The notes under the pieces: model-generated | Database searches by the model: none | Seen by the model: the letters and a program-made list of their open reading frames with translations, nothing else | What the model was told of the DNA's origin: nothing | NCBI GenBank assembly: GCA_913043285.1 | Contig: CAJWML010000001.1 | Location: 62,001 to 126,000 of the forward strand | Reading direction: 5' to 3' | DNA: 64,000 bases | DNA from: CAKZNE01 sp002695025 | GTDB lineage: Bacteria; Bacteroidota; Bacteroidia; Flavobacteriales; Schleiferiaceae | Shown: positions 33,179 to 43,400 of the stretch, piece after piece | Numbering within the stretch: position 1 is the stretch's first letter | Layout of the letters: the number at the start of each line of letters is the position of its first letter | Program-made: the position numbers and the translations under genes

Positions 33179-34102
33179 CTAAATGAATTTATCCAATACA
33201 TAAATGAGCTGTACCACCGGGAGATAGATAATACTGGCTATCATCAGTTTGCGCGCATCTGCCACTTCTTCCGACCGGTACAGGCGAATGGCCTTGAAAA
33301 GAAAGAACAGCCCCATAATGAGTATCAGTATGGTAGCGCCCCATCCCAGGCTAAGCGAACCGCTTAAGCCGAGGGCCGGAAGAATAGAAACCGGTATAAC
33401 GGAAATTGTATAGATCAGTATCGGGAAAGCGGAACGCCTGTTGCGCTCCCCGGAAGGCAATAAGCTGTAACCGGCTTTCTTATAATCCTCATCAGCTATC
33501 CATGCAATGGCCCAGAAATGAGCAAACTGCCATAAAAACTGCAAGGCAAATAAAGTTCCCGGCTCAATATCAAAGTCATTGGTAGCAGCCACCCAGCCCA
33601 GTAAAGCCGGAATAGCTCCCGGAAAAGCCCCTACGAATACCGCAATGGGGCCCTTAGCCTTTAGAGGAGTATACACCAAAACATACATGAATAACGCAAA
33701 AGCTCCGAAACCAGCCGTAAGGGGATTAATAAGATACAGCATACACATGCCGGCAAAAGCCATCAGCGTGCACGCTATCATGGCCTCCAACACACTAAGG
33801 CGACCGGTGGGTAAAGGGCGATTCTGAGTGCGCTGCATCAAGGCATCACGATCACGCTCAATGACCTGGTTAAAGCCATTGGCCGCACCAACCACCAGGT
33901 AACCCCCAATGGCTAACAAAACAAGATGAAGAGCTGAATATTCAGAAGCGCCCAGCAGGTAACCTGCCACGGCAGAGTATACCACACTGATATTCAGACG
34001 CGCTTTGGTAAGTGCCAGTATCGCACTCCATTTGAGTGCTAAAACACTCTTCTCGGCATATACTTCCCTGATCTTTTCCAACGATTCACTTTTCGGCTGC
34101 AA
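33179..34102 (-). CDS. ctaB: Protoheme IX farnesyltransferase (heme O synthase)
   Basis: A 307-residue polytopic prenyltransferase of the UbiA family that converts heme B to heme O for the oxidase. The Asp-rich motif NGFNQVIERDRDALMQRTQNRPLP and the second motif region WAIAWIADEDYKKAGYSLLP are intact, with about nine helices. No ATG gives a sensible start; the TTG at 34102 is the best choice. It is the first gene of the left oxidase operon. The gene is also called cyoE. Confidence 0.92.
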   Translation of the reverse strand: MQPKSESLEKIREVYAEKSVLALKWSAILALTKARLNISVVYSAVAGYLLGASEYSALHLVLLAIGGYLVVGAANGFNQVIERDRDALMQRTQNRPLPTGRLSVLEAMIACTLMAFAGMCMLYLINPLTAGFGAFALFMYVLVYTPLKAKGPIAVFVGAFPGAIPALLGWVAATNDFDIEPGTLFALQFLWQFAHFWAIAWIADEDYKKAGYSLLPSGERNRRSAFPILIYTISVIPVSILPALGLSGSLSLGWGATILILIMGLFFLFKAIRLYRSEEVADARKLMIASIIYLPVVQLIYVLDKFI

Positions 34103-34156
34103 AACTACAATTGAAAATTGCGCACTCCAAAAAGAATGATTCTAATTAGTCCGCTA

Positions 34157-34960
34157 TTACTTTACAATAAACCAGGGGTTCAACAGATCTTCCTTATTAT
34201 ACTGGAGAGGCTGGTTATCGTCCGGTCTTACAATATCAAAGCCCACCTGCTTAACAATGGCGTGTCCGGCAGCCGTATCCCACTCCATAGTTGGGGCAAA
34301 ACGAGGATAAACATCTGCCTTACCTTCAGCTACCATACATATTTTAAGACTGCTTCCACAGGAAATGATCTCTGCCTCCGGGTACTCTTTACGAATACCC
34401 GCAAAATACTCAGCGGTTTCATCGTTCATGTGAGAGCGACTACCCACCATGGTAAACGGACGTTCTACCGTAAGAGGTAATTTCTGGCTTTTGGCAATCA
34501 GCGCATCCAGATCAGTAAGATCCCTTTTGCTGGCTTCTTCGGTCTTGTATGAACCTGTTTCGGGAGAACCAAAGTACAATACGTCCTTCACCGGAACATA
34601 GATAACGCCCATTTCTGCGCTTTGGCCTTCCACCAAAGCAATGTTCACGGTAAACTCACCATTTTGCTTGATGAACTCTTTGGTGCCGTCCAGCGGGTCC
34701 ACCACCCAGAGGAGTTTCCAATGGTTACGGTCTTTAAACCGTATCTCTTTGCCCTCCTCGCTTAAAACGGGAATACCCGTAGGCTGAAGTTTTTCAATAA
34801 TGATATCGTGAGAGCGCTGGTCAGCAATGGTGAGCGGGCTATTATCTTTCTTAAACTCCACCTCAATGGTATTTTCATACACCTTGAGGATCTCTTCACC
34901 TGCCTTTACGGACGCCTCTATAGCATCCAGCAGCAGTACTCTACGTTCTGGAATATTCAT
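34157..34960 (-). CDS. cysQ: 3'(2'),5'-bisphosphate nucleotidase
   Basis: A 267-residue Mg-dependent, lithium-sensitive-type phosphatase that removes the 3'-phosphate from PAP formed in sulfate assimilation and other sulfotransfer reactions. The metal sites are clear: DNSPLTIADQRSH, VVDPLDGTKEFIK and EWDTAAGHAI. ATG at 34960 gives the normal family length. It lies between the oxidase operon and the TonB genes, and a terminator for the upstream tonB gene separates it. Confidence 0.95.
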   Translation of the reverse strand: MNIPERRVLLLDAIEASVKAGEEILKVYENTIEVEFKKDNSPLTIADQRSHDIIIEKLQPTGIPVLSEEGKEIRFKDRNHWKLLWVVDPLDGTKEFIKQNGEFTVNIALVEGQSAEMGVIYVPVKDVLYFGSPETGSYKTEEASKRDLTDLDALIAKSQKLPLTVERPFTMVGSRSHMNDETAEYFAGIRKEYPEAEIISCGSSLKICMVAEGKADVYPRFAPTMEWDTAAGHAIVKQVGFDIVRPDDNQPLQYNKEDLLNPWFIVK

Positions 34961-34982
34961 TAGGTTTTTGTGTTAGCGCAAA

Positions 34983-35016
34983 TATAAAACCCGCCCTGCA
35001 CTAAGCAGAGCGGGTT
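34983..35016 (-). terminator. Terminator after the first TonB-like gene
   Basis: The arms AACCCGCCCTGC and GCAGAGCGGGTT pair over 12 bases with one mismatch; on the minus strand the stem is followed by TTTTATATT. It lies 20 bases after the TonB-like stop codon at 35036 and in front of cysQ. Confidence 0.8.
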
Positions 35017-35035
35017 CATATAAAGTTGAAAATGC

Positions 35036-35743
35036 TTACTGTAATTTCAGGTTAAAGGGCATGGTAAAGCTCATCCGAACCGGTTTACCACGTTGCTTGG
35101 CAGGCTGAAACTTAGGTAAAGCCTTTATTACCCGCACGGCTTCATCATCCAGGAGATCATCAACCCCCCTTACTACACGAACGTTAGAAACCCTGCCGTC
35201 CTTTTCAATTACAAAGTCTATATACACGCGTCCCTGTATACCCATTTGGCGGGCCATTTCGGGAAATTTATAGTTCTTGGCCACAAAGCGCTGCATTTCT
35301 GTCTGGAAACACTGTTGGCGCTCAGCATTATTGGAAGCCCCTTCACAACCCGGAAATACGGGAACGGACTCTACTACGGCAAAGCTCAGCACCTCATCGG
35401 ATACCTCTTCTTCCATTTCGATCACCTCCACCTCTTCGGTTTCATCGGTTTCAGTAGTCTGGATTTCCAACTCCTCTTCCAGTTCTACATCATCTTCTAC
35501 CACCTCAATTACTTCGGGGGGTGGGGGCGGTGGGGGTGGGGGTGGGGCCAGGTCACGTTGTGTGATAGGGATGATCTCATCATCTATCTGTACATCCAGT
35601 TCTCCAAGGTCTGAAGCAGTGCGGTCATAGGTCTTCCATTCAATGGCCACTATAACCAGTACAAGCGCAAAAACCAACCCCGCCTGAACAAATAATCCGC
35701 GGAGGTTCTCAAGATCCTTTTTGGGATTTTTCTTGACTTCCAT
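35036..35743 (-). CDS. TonB family energy-transducing protein
   Basis: A 235-residue TonB-like protein: one N-terminal inner-membrane helix (about 17-34), a Pro-rich then acidic linker (ten prolines at about 67-76, then an E/D/V/T-rich part to about 115), and a C-terminal TonB domain (about 150-235; NYKFPEMARQMGIQGRVYIDFVIEKDG, RVIKALPKFQPAKQRGKPV). It would couple proton-motive force to outer-membrane receptors, but no ExbB/ExbD or receptor genes are nearby. It is a paralogue of the next gene upstream, from which it is separated by 81 bases. Confidence 0.9.
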   Translation of the reverse strand: MEVKKNPKKDLENLRGLFVQAGLVFALVLVIVAIEWKTYDRTASDLGELDVQIDDEIIPITQRDLAPPPPPPPPPPEVIEVVEDDVELEEELEIQTTETDETEEVEVIEMEEEVSDEVLSFAVVESVPVFPGCEGASNNAERQQCFQTEMQRFVAKNYKFPEMARQMGIQGRVYIDFVIEKDGRVSNVRVVRGVDDLLDDEAVRVIKALPKFQPAKQRGKPVRMSFTMPFNLKLQ

Positions 35744-35824
35744 TTGTAAATTCTTTTACTGGGGCTAAAGATAACTAAAAACCTGCGTGTCTTACAAAAC
35801 AAAAACCATGCGAAATCCTATCTT

Positions 35825-36565
35825 TTAGTGAATTTTGAACCGTACCGGCAACGCCATGGACATTTTTACTTTCCTACCCATGTGGCTGGCCGGGCTGAAA
35901 CGGGGAAGCTTGGATATTACCCGTGCGGCCTCTTCATTAAACCCTTCGTAGTCACCGTTACTCACCTGGATGTTTTCAATAAAACCTTCGTGGTTTATGA
36001 TAAAGCTCACAATAACCTGGTCTTCCGCACCCATGGCCCGTAGCCTCTCGGGATATTGTATATTATCCCGAAGATACCTGGCTATAAACCGATTGAGGCA
36101 GGCTTCCTGCTCTTTTCGGTCCGATACATCCGCACATTCAAAGGGCAACGCCATTTTTTGCACAATTACCGGGCTTATTACCTCAATGTCCTTATCATCC
36201 GGCCCATCACCATCGAGTTCCGGAATATCCAGTGGTTCACCTTCTTCTTCACCATTATTATCTATGGGATCCGGCACCACCAGCAAGTTCTTTATAATCT
36301 CATCAAGTGGGTTTAATTTATTGGGATTGGCTTTATACTCCTCCTTTTTAGCCGGAGCTTCGGCCAGCTTATGCACGGTAATGGGAATGTCCAGGGACGA
36401 TTCAAAAACGTCAGGCTGATCCGGTTCTTCCGGTAAGGGGGTAGTAAAAGAAGTAGTCCATTGCAGCACGGTAACTGCTGCAAAAAGTGCAATAGAGAGA
36501 CCCACCAGAAAAAAGGTAGTCCTCTTGCTTTCAAGATTGGCCCTGGGGCTTTTTTTAAGGTCCAT
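35825..36565 (-). CDS. TonB family protein (second paralogue)
   Basis: A 246-residue paralogue of the following TonB-like protein, with the same N-terminal layout (LKKSPRANLESKRTTFFLVG, then helix to about 36) and the same C-terminal TonB domain (about 160-246; NIQYPERLRAMGAEDQVIVSFIINHEG, VISKLPRFSPASHMGRKV). It lacks the poly-Pro stretch and has an Asn/Asp/Glu-rich linker instead. The order is tonB-tonB on the minus strand, downstream of the vanZ-like and gcvH genes. Confidence 0.88.
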   Translation of the reverse strand: MDLKKSPRANLESKRTTFFLVGLSIALFAAVTVLQWTTSFTTPLPEEPDQPDVFESSLDIPITVHKLAEAPAKKEEYKANPNKLNPLDEIIKNLLVVPDPIDNNGEEEGEPLDIPELDGDGPDDKDIEVISPVIVQKMALPFECADVSDRKEQEACLNRFIARYLRDNIQYPERLRAMGAEDQVIVSFIINHEGFIENIQVSNGDYEGFNEEAARVISKLPRFSPASHMGRKVKMSMALPVRFKIH

Positions 36566-36622
36566 TAAGTTGAATGTTAAAATTCGGGGAGGTACCGCAA
36601 GGGGTACCGGGCGTATGCCCGT

Positions 36623-37033
36623 TCAGGCTTTAAGGCGATGCAACACTCGCATGCCAAGCACTCCGATAAGCGATCCGCAGGTGTTGGCTAAAAAATCCAT
36701 CCAGTCACCTGTTCGTGAAGGAACCACATAATGTTGCACCAGTTCCAGCATTCCGCCAAACGCGATGCAAACCAATACGATGAACCACACAAATTCCCGG
36801 GAGATGGGGTTCACAAAACTGTAACGGATAAAAGCGAGATATATTAGAGTAAAGGCTACAAAATAAATGGTAGCATGAATGATCTTGTCATTCATATTGC
36901 GTAGCACCTTGGGGACATCAGAGCCCGGTAAAACGGTGCCAATTAAAATGAAAAGGCCCCAACACAGTGCCGGGGCTAAGTATTTTAAAGAGATTCCGGC
37001 AGGCTTACGCGCCAATAACTTCTTTATAGGCAT
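36623..37033 (-). CDS. VanZ-like membrane protein
   Basis: A 136-residue membrane protein with four predicted helices and the VanZ-like motif MNDKIIHATIYFVAFTLIYLAF, plus FGGMLELVQHYVVPSRTGDWMDFLANTCGSLIGVL at the C-terminal half. VanZ-like proteins are associated with envelope functions; VanZ itself gives mild teicoplanin resistance. The start lies inside gcvH (29-base overlap). It stands in the conserved sprA-gcvH-vanZ order of Bacteroidota. Confidence 0.85.
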   Translation of the reverse strand: MPIKKLLARKPAGISLKYLAPALCWGLFILIGTVLPGSDVPKVLRNMNDKIIHATIYFVAFTLIYLAFIRYSFVNPISREFVWFIVLVCIAFGGMLELVQHYVVPSRTGDWMDFLANTCGSLIGVLGMRVLHRLKA

Positions 37034-37385
37034 CGGCTGATAATAGAGAATCCAGTTCAGAAGTGTCCGACAGTTTGATTTTTATCATCCACCCCTCTCC
37101 GTAAGGATCCGTATTCACCAGTTCGGGCGACTCTTCTATTTTAGAATTCAATTCCAAAATCTCACCGGAAACCGGCATAAAAAGATCGGATACCGTTTTA
37201 ACCGCTTCCACAGAGCCGAATACTTCTTCAATATCCAGTTCTTCTCCTTCGGTATCTATTTCAACAAATACAATATCACCCAATTCAGACTGAGCAAAGT
37301 CAGTAATGCCAACCCAGGCAACATCTCCATCTATCCGAACCCACTCGTGGTCTTTGGTGTATTTAAGTTCTTTTGGGAAATCCAT
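37005..37385 (-). CDS. gcvH: Glycine cleavage system H protein
   Basis: A 126-residue lipoyl carrier protein that shuttles the methylamine group between the P, T and L proteins of glycine cleavage. The lipoyl-lysine motif VFGSVEAVKTVSDLFMPVSGEI is intact. ATG at 37385 gives MDFPKELKYTKDHEWV, the family start; an earlier in-frame Met would add 7 residues. It lies between sprA and the vanZ-like gene, separate from the other gcv genes, as is usual in this group. Confidence 0.96.
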   Translation of the reverse strand: MDFPKELKYTKDHEWVRIDGDVAWVGITDFAQSELGDIVFVEIDTEGEELDIEEVFGSVEAVKTVSDLFMPVSGEILELNSKIEESPELVNTDPYGEGWMIKIKLSDTSELDSLLSADAYKEVIGA

Positions 37386-37437
37386 TGACGCAAAAATTTT
37401 GGGCAAATGTAATCTTATTTGCCTTATACCAGCAAAC

Positions 37438-40400
37438 CTATTGACCCAGATTTAGGCGGAAACTCAACCCAAACTGATGGGTGGTAATAGGGTAAGCATT
37501 GGAGGTTTTAAAACGTGAAAGGTTCAGATCATAAAAGAACTTGGAATTAACCCGTTTGCTAAGCTGGTAATCAGCCGAGAACTTCAAGGTTACCACTTTT
37601 TGCCCGGCCGTAGGCTGGCTGATATCCTCCAGTATCCTGCGGATGATGGTTACGTTATCCCTTATTGCCACGTCTGCCTTCAACTCCAGGTTAGAAACCG
37701 GGTTAGTTCTGCGGGAGCCTATGGAAATAAATTTCAGACGTACATCTTTTATAATGTAACCGGTACCCACTACCCATTCCGTACCCTTTGTTTCGGTAAG
37801 CTGGTTGTTGGTAAGGCTAAGAGTAAGGTTGCGGCTTTTCTTATATTCAAGCTTAATGCTCATGCTGTTCTTCAACTTCATGTTAAAGCCCACCAGAGGA
37901 GCAAACTGCTCACTGAGTACAACGGCCCCGATCTGGAGTTCCGGAAGAAGGTCTCCGTTTTGGTTAATAGGAGCCCTATCCGGGTATTCCTGCAATTGCT
38001 GATCGCGCAGTAAGTTGGTGGATATATTGCTAATGGTATAGGTAGAACGGTACGAATGACTAAGCACCATACTATTGAAAAAGCGCTTGACAAAGTTCAG
38101 CTTACCCAAACCATCATAGGTAACCTGCCAGTTGGGAATAGGTGTTTTTCGCCTGGGGTTGGCACCAAAGGAGTTGATATCACTACCTGAGTAGGCCGCG
38201 AGGAAAGCAGGGATAAGCACCTGCTGCGATACATAGCTGAAATTCTGATAACCATAGCTGGACGAATCCTGCGGAACATCCCGTAAGGTGGGGGTATATC
38301 CATCGGGGGCATCCCCGCTATTGGCATACTCTACCGCCAGTTGACGTGATATTACTTCGCGGTTGGCAAGGAAGGTATTGTATGCATCCGAACTGTAGTC
38401 CGGAGCCTTACTTGATTCAAAAGCAGTGGGCAGAGTATAATAACTAATAGTGTAATTCTGGGTAGTAAAGCTATTCTGGCTCTCAAAACGGGGATCTCCT
38501 ATATCAGGATCATCGTTGAAGCGGTAGAATTCAGATGTATTGGAAGATTGTGATTTATCTGCGGTAAGCACTATCCGGAGGTCATTGGCCGGTTCAGCAG
38601 TAACCCTGAAATTCATAGACTCGTTGTAGGTACGGCTGTACTGGTTGTTCAGGTAAGGCGTGGTTACCAACCAGTCACGGGCTACCGCCTCATCGCGTAT
38701 ATCAGCCTGATCTCCTAAAGTGAAAAGATAACCAGGTGCGTACCCTCTGGCATCATCCATCCCCAATATAGAGGCCTGGGGTTTAAACCCGGGCAGCAGA
38801 GTTCCCTGCGTCTTACTGAAATTGGCTGAGGCATTCTTGATCATCATTAGTGTTTTCACCGTCCCGTCCAGTACTTTCTGAAAAGCGGAGCGTTCCTCTT
38901 CCTCTTTATCCTCATCACCCGGGGACCGCTCAGTTCTTCCCAGCGCATTTTCCCGCAAGGCTCCTCTCCGGGCATCCGGGCGTTTCCGGGTGCCCTGGTT
39001 TACCCTACGGAGATAGGGAAACTTGTTATAAAGCGCCACCAGGTTAAAACTATTATTCAGCTGCAACTGCATGCTGTTTTGAATGGTATTACCAAAGTTC
39101 AGGGAGTCCGGTCCTTCCTGGGCACGCAGGGAGTTTGCGTTCCAGTCATAATCACCGGTATACCTTGCTGAAACATTGGCAAACTCAAAAAACGGCAACT
39201 TATTAATGGGAACCTGCCAGTTCAGGTTAACCGTTTGATGGTAATTGGTGGGACGTCCGAAATTTTTCAGGTTCTTCCATATCTCTTCGCGGTTACCCGT
39301 AGTATCCGGGGCTCCGGATAGCTCATCAATACGGGTATTCATACGCGCATTAAAGTCAAACTTCAAAGACTTGGTAATATCGTAGAGCAAGCTATACTGC
39401 CGGTTAAAGGTAAAGGACTTGTTATAGGTTACCGGCAAGCCATTGGGAATGTCCAGCTCAATATCTCGTGCCTGAAGGATATTGTAGGAACGGTTAAGAG
39501 TTCCTATAACGGTAAAGTTTTTAGGATACCAATAGAAGTTAAAGTCGCGTACCAGGGCCAGGTGTTCAGACTGCAGGAACTTTACTTTCTTAAAAGGTTC
39601 CACGGGCTTCGGCTGGGTCTGGTAGGTATAATTAAGACTTCCCATATAATCCCTTCTGATGTCCTGCTTCACGTTGATATTCCTGCGTACTATTTCATTA
39701 AAGGAATAACTGGCACTGAAATTCTCTATATCATATACCTGGGGCGCTTTTTTGGCTTTATCACCCGTTCTCTCTTTTCGGACGTTGGTAAAGTTTATGG
39801 ATTTCCTGCGGGTATAATCCTGCGCTATTTCCTTCAACTCTTTTCGGTCTTCGGGTGTCTCAAGGTTATTCAGGGCATCATCAAACTCAATATCGGGGTC
39901 CAGGGGATTAAACTGGGGGTTTTTCCATTCTTCACTCAGGCCGAAATACATGGGAATACGAAGCCCAATATCCTTGGCAAAGAACATTCCCAGTTGAAAA
40001 CTACTCTGGAGATCATAGGCGTAAATCTCCTCCTTCTGCCTTTCGTTCACATTCTGATCTATACTACCAAAACCTACCGAACTGGTCCGCCCGCTAAGGG
40101 ACACATTGGCAAAATCTGCCAATTGTGCGGCTACCCGGGCGTTGGCCGCCCAACCGCCACGTTGGTCAAATTCGGTAAGCCGTAGTTCGTTTACCCAAAC
40201 CTCAGCACACACAGAGTTATTATTATCGCGGGTCTTAGGGTTCCTCAAACCAATCATTATAGTCCGCACATTACCCAGGTTAGGCGCTCCTACTACGGAA
40301 ATTTCTGCCATACTTCCTGCCGCACGACCTTTTCTCACGGTATACTTCTCGGTATTACTGATGCCGTTTGTGCGATAGACCCGGTCCCGCTCCAGTTTAA

Positions 40401-43400
40401 CCTCCTTGAATTCAGAAAGCTCAAAATCCATCTCGTTCCCAGCAGGCCATATCAGGTCTTCATCTGTTGTTCCCCAAGGAGTTGCCTCCAGGGGTATTTC
40501 GTATTCGTAGTAGTTCTGATTATAGTCACTACCCATACGAATGAAAAGGTTTAGATCTCCAGTACGCAAATTATCACTGGCGTTACCGGTAGCTTCATTA
40601 ACCAGCGATTCTGCGTGGGCAAACATCTTGAGACGGTTGTACATGCGCATGTCGAACTGCAGATTCCGGAATACGGCACGGGCAGCTCCATCCTTCAGAT
40701 CACATACCCGAAGGGAAAGGGACTGTTCATTTTGTTGCTGAGAGCTGGCTGTACCAAAGAGTACCTGGCGATCAATACCGGGAGGCAAAACGTAGGGTAT
40801 AGGGTCACGCGAGGCGTTCTGTTCAATATTTACCGCTGCCACTTCAAAGAGCGTTTGGTCGCCCTCATCCTCTTCCAGGCCATCCCCGAATTCATCGAGG
40901 TTAAAGCGGTACCTTCTCCACTCTCCGCGTATCAGTTCAAGGCGGGCAAAGCGCAGGATTACCGGCTGATCCCATCCTTTCATAAACATCCTGATAAACC
41001 TTATGGATCGGAAATCACTGATTGGACCGACCTTCTTATCCGGTTCAAAAATGGGTATCTTGAATTGTACCCACCTGGACTGCACCGTTTTGCCGTTGGG
41101 CAGGGTCTTACTTTCAGCCTCGCGGATATCTGTGATATACGGGTGGCTTAGGGTGAGATTATTTTGGCTGAGCACCACCTTGTACTGGTAGTAAGTTTCA
41201 GATGTATTAAGAGTCTGGTCGCCATTGATGTCTTCAATATCCGGGTTGTTGGTGGCAAATGCCGATACCCCGTCAATGGTTTGGGGATCACTGTTACCAT
41301 CCGGGTTATTAAAATTCTTATAACGCTGCGCGATACCTTGCTGCGAAAGGCTGGGGTCACGGTAATAGAGGAAGTTATCGTTAGAAGGATCCGATTGGGC
41401 TGCCTGGTACACCGGGTTGCTCTGATCCCCGGTAAGTTGTTCAATACGGCTCAGGAAGCTTTGCCCTCCCTGATCTACGGCAAAGTTAGCTTCCTCAGTA
41501 TCACTTAAAAGATCATATCCCACATCCTGGATTTCTCTGGAAGCCGGATCGTTATCAAACGCAATAACGGGAGGTCTTACCCGGGGGGTATATCCCCAGT
41601 AAGTGGTGTCCAGCTTGGAAATATCGCCATCGGCAGGCTTACCGTTCTCAATGGCCTGCTTTCCATCCTTAAGGATATCTTCACTAACACTTCCCAGGTT
41701 AAAATACAGCTCCCCTCCTTCCGGGTTTGCTTCGGATCCTTCCAGGAATGGATCCAGTACCCAGAACTGGATAAACTCAATATTCTGTTCTTCAAAATTG
41801 GTGGAACTCAGATCCCGCATAATACCGCCCCAACGGGAAGCAGGTTCATTCAGTTCCCCAGTTTGTTTCATACCGGCCGACACCGAGGTTCTTTCCACAT
41901 CAAAGTTATAGGGCCCTCGTTCTTCAGGATAAAAGGCCAGGTCCAGTACTGGAATATTCTGTACCTGCGATTTATCTATCTCCAGCTTTGGAAAAACCTC
42001 CTTTATATCCACCCTCCGGGTGTATTGCTCCGATTGCAAATCCGGGTTGTCCTTAAAAACCTGGGGGGTGCGGGAATCGGAACCGTGGAATAGTGGATCT
42101 ACCGTATACCAGGCCAGCTTCGCCCGGTTATAGCCATAGGACACATCGCTGGCGTCAGCTTCCGGGAAAAGGTCGGGCTGGCCACCAGGTACACTGGCGA
42201 GTTGCCAGGCCCTTGGATTCCTGATATCAATGGTGGTCTGGCTGTTCTCAAAATCATCCAGGTAAGTGGTGGGCTCCCCACCTATTTCAATACCTCTTGG
42301 TGAGCCGGGAACCAGTTGCGCATACTCTCCCTGAACCGTTATATTGGATTTGGCCTTGGTGTCTATAAACGGGATGGCATCCACCGCCCTGGTAAGGAAG
42401 GGCGCCTCTTTGGTGTAAGTTCCGTTTAGGCCAAAGATAGTGTTGGCTATGGGTTCATCACCGATATTGGTTTTTTGCGTTAGTGGCCGTTCCGCCAGGC
42501 GTAATACCGTAGCTCCTACATTGAGATTCTGATTTACTTCATAGTCCGCATTCAGGCCCATGAAGGTTTTGGTCTGGAAATTAAAAAGGGAGTTGTTTTC
42601 AAAATCCACCTTAATGGGTATACCGGAGTTCAGTATTCCCTCATTGATAATACGTACGCGGCCAAGGTTATAATCCACGGTATAGTCAACATTCTCTACC
42701 AGTTTGGTACCACCAGCCGAAACCGTAACCGACCCCTGGGGAATATTAAAGGCATTCAGTGATATTTCGCTGCTGGATGACGATTTGAAGGTACCTTTTA
42801 ATAAGTATTTATTGAGCTGGGTTTCATTTTGAGCCTTAAAACGCGTAGAGTCGTAGAGTTGATGGTATACGTACTTTTCACGGGAATCTTCCGAATCCAG
42901 TTTCCGCGCCAGGTTGGAACCAAAAGGCTCCAGCACCGGGAAGATGATCTTGGCTGTTTGGGTATTGATAGTAATACCGGGCACAAAGTCAAAGAACCCG
43001 TCCGGTTGCGGGTCATTATTATTATTCAGGCGGTCCAGTTCCATAACCCGCAACAGTAGCTGATCATTCAGGTTACCATCCGGAAGGAAGGGCACCGGGG
43101 TACCTCTTTCGTCATCACGGTAAAGGATATTAAGACGAAAATCCTCACGGTTTACCTGGAAAGCATTCAGGGAATAGATGTTTTTCATCATCAGGTCCCA
43201 CATAGGTGCGTTTACGTTGAGAACAGTACTCTTTAACATCTTCACCACCAGGTTTTGCGGAGGACTAACCCCATCGGTTGAAAATTCACCCACCTGATAG
43301 GTTTTACCGCCAGCGGTAAACTGGAAGGCTACCGCCAATACCTCATCCTGGTTTAAGGCTGAAGTAAGCGAGATATAACCCAACTGGGGATCATAATTAT

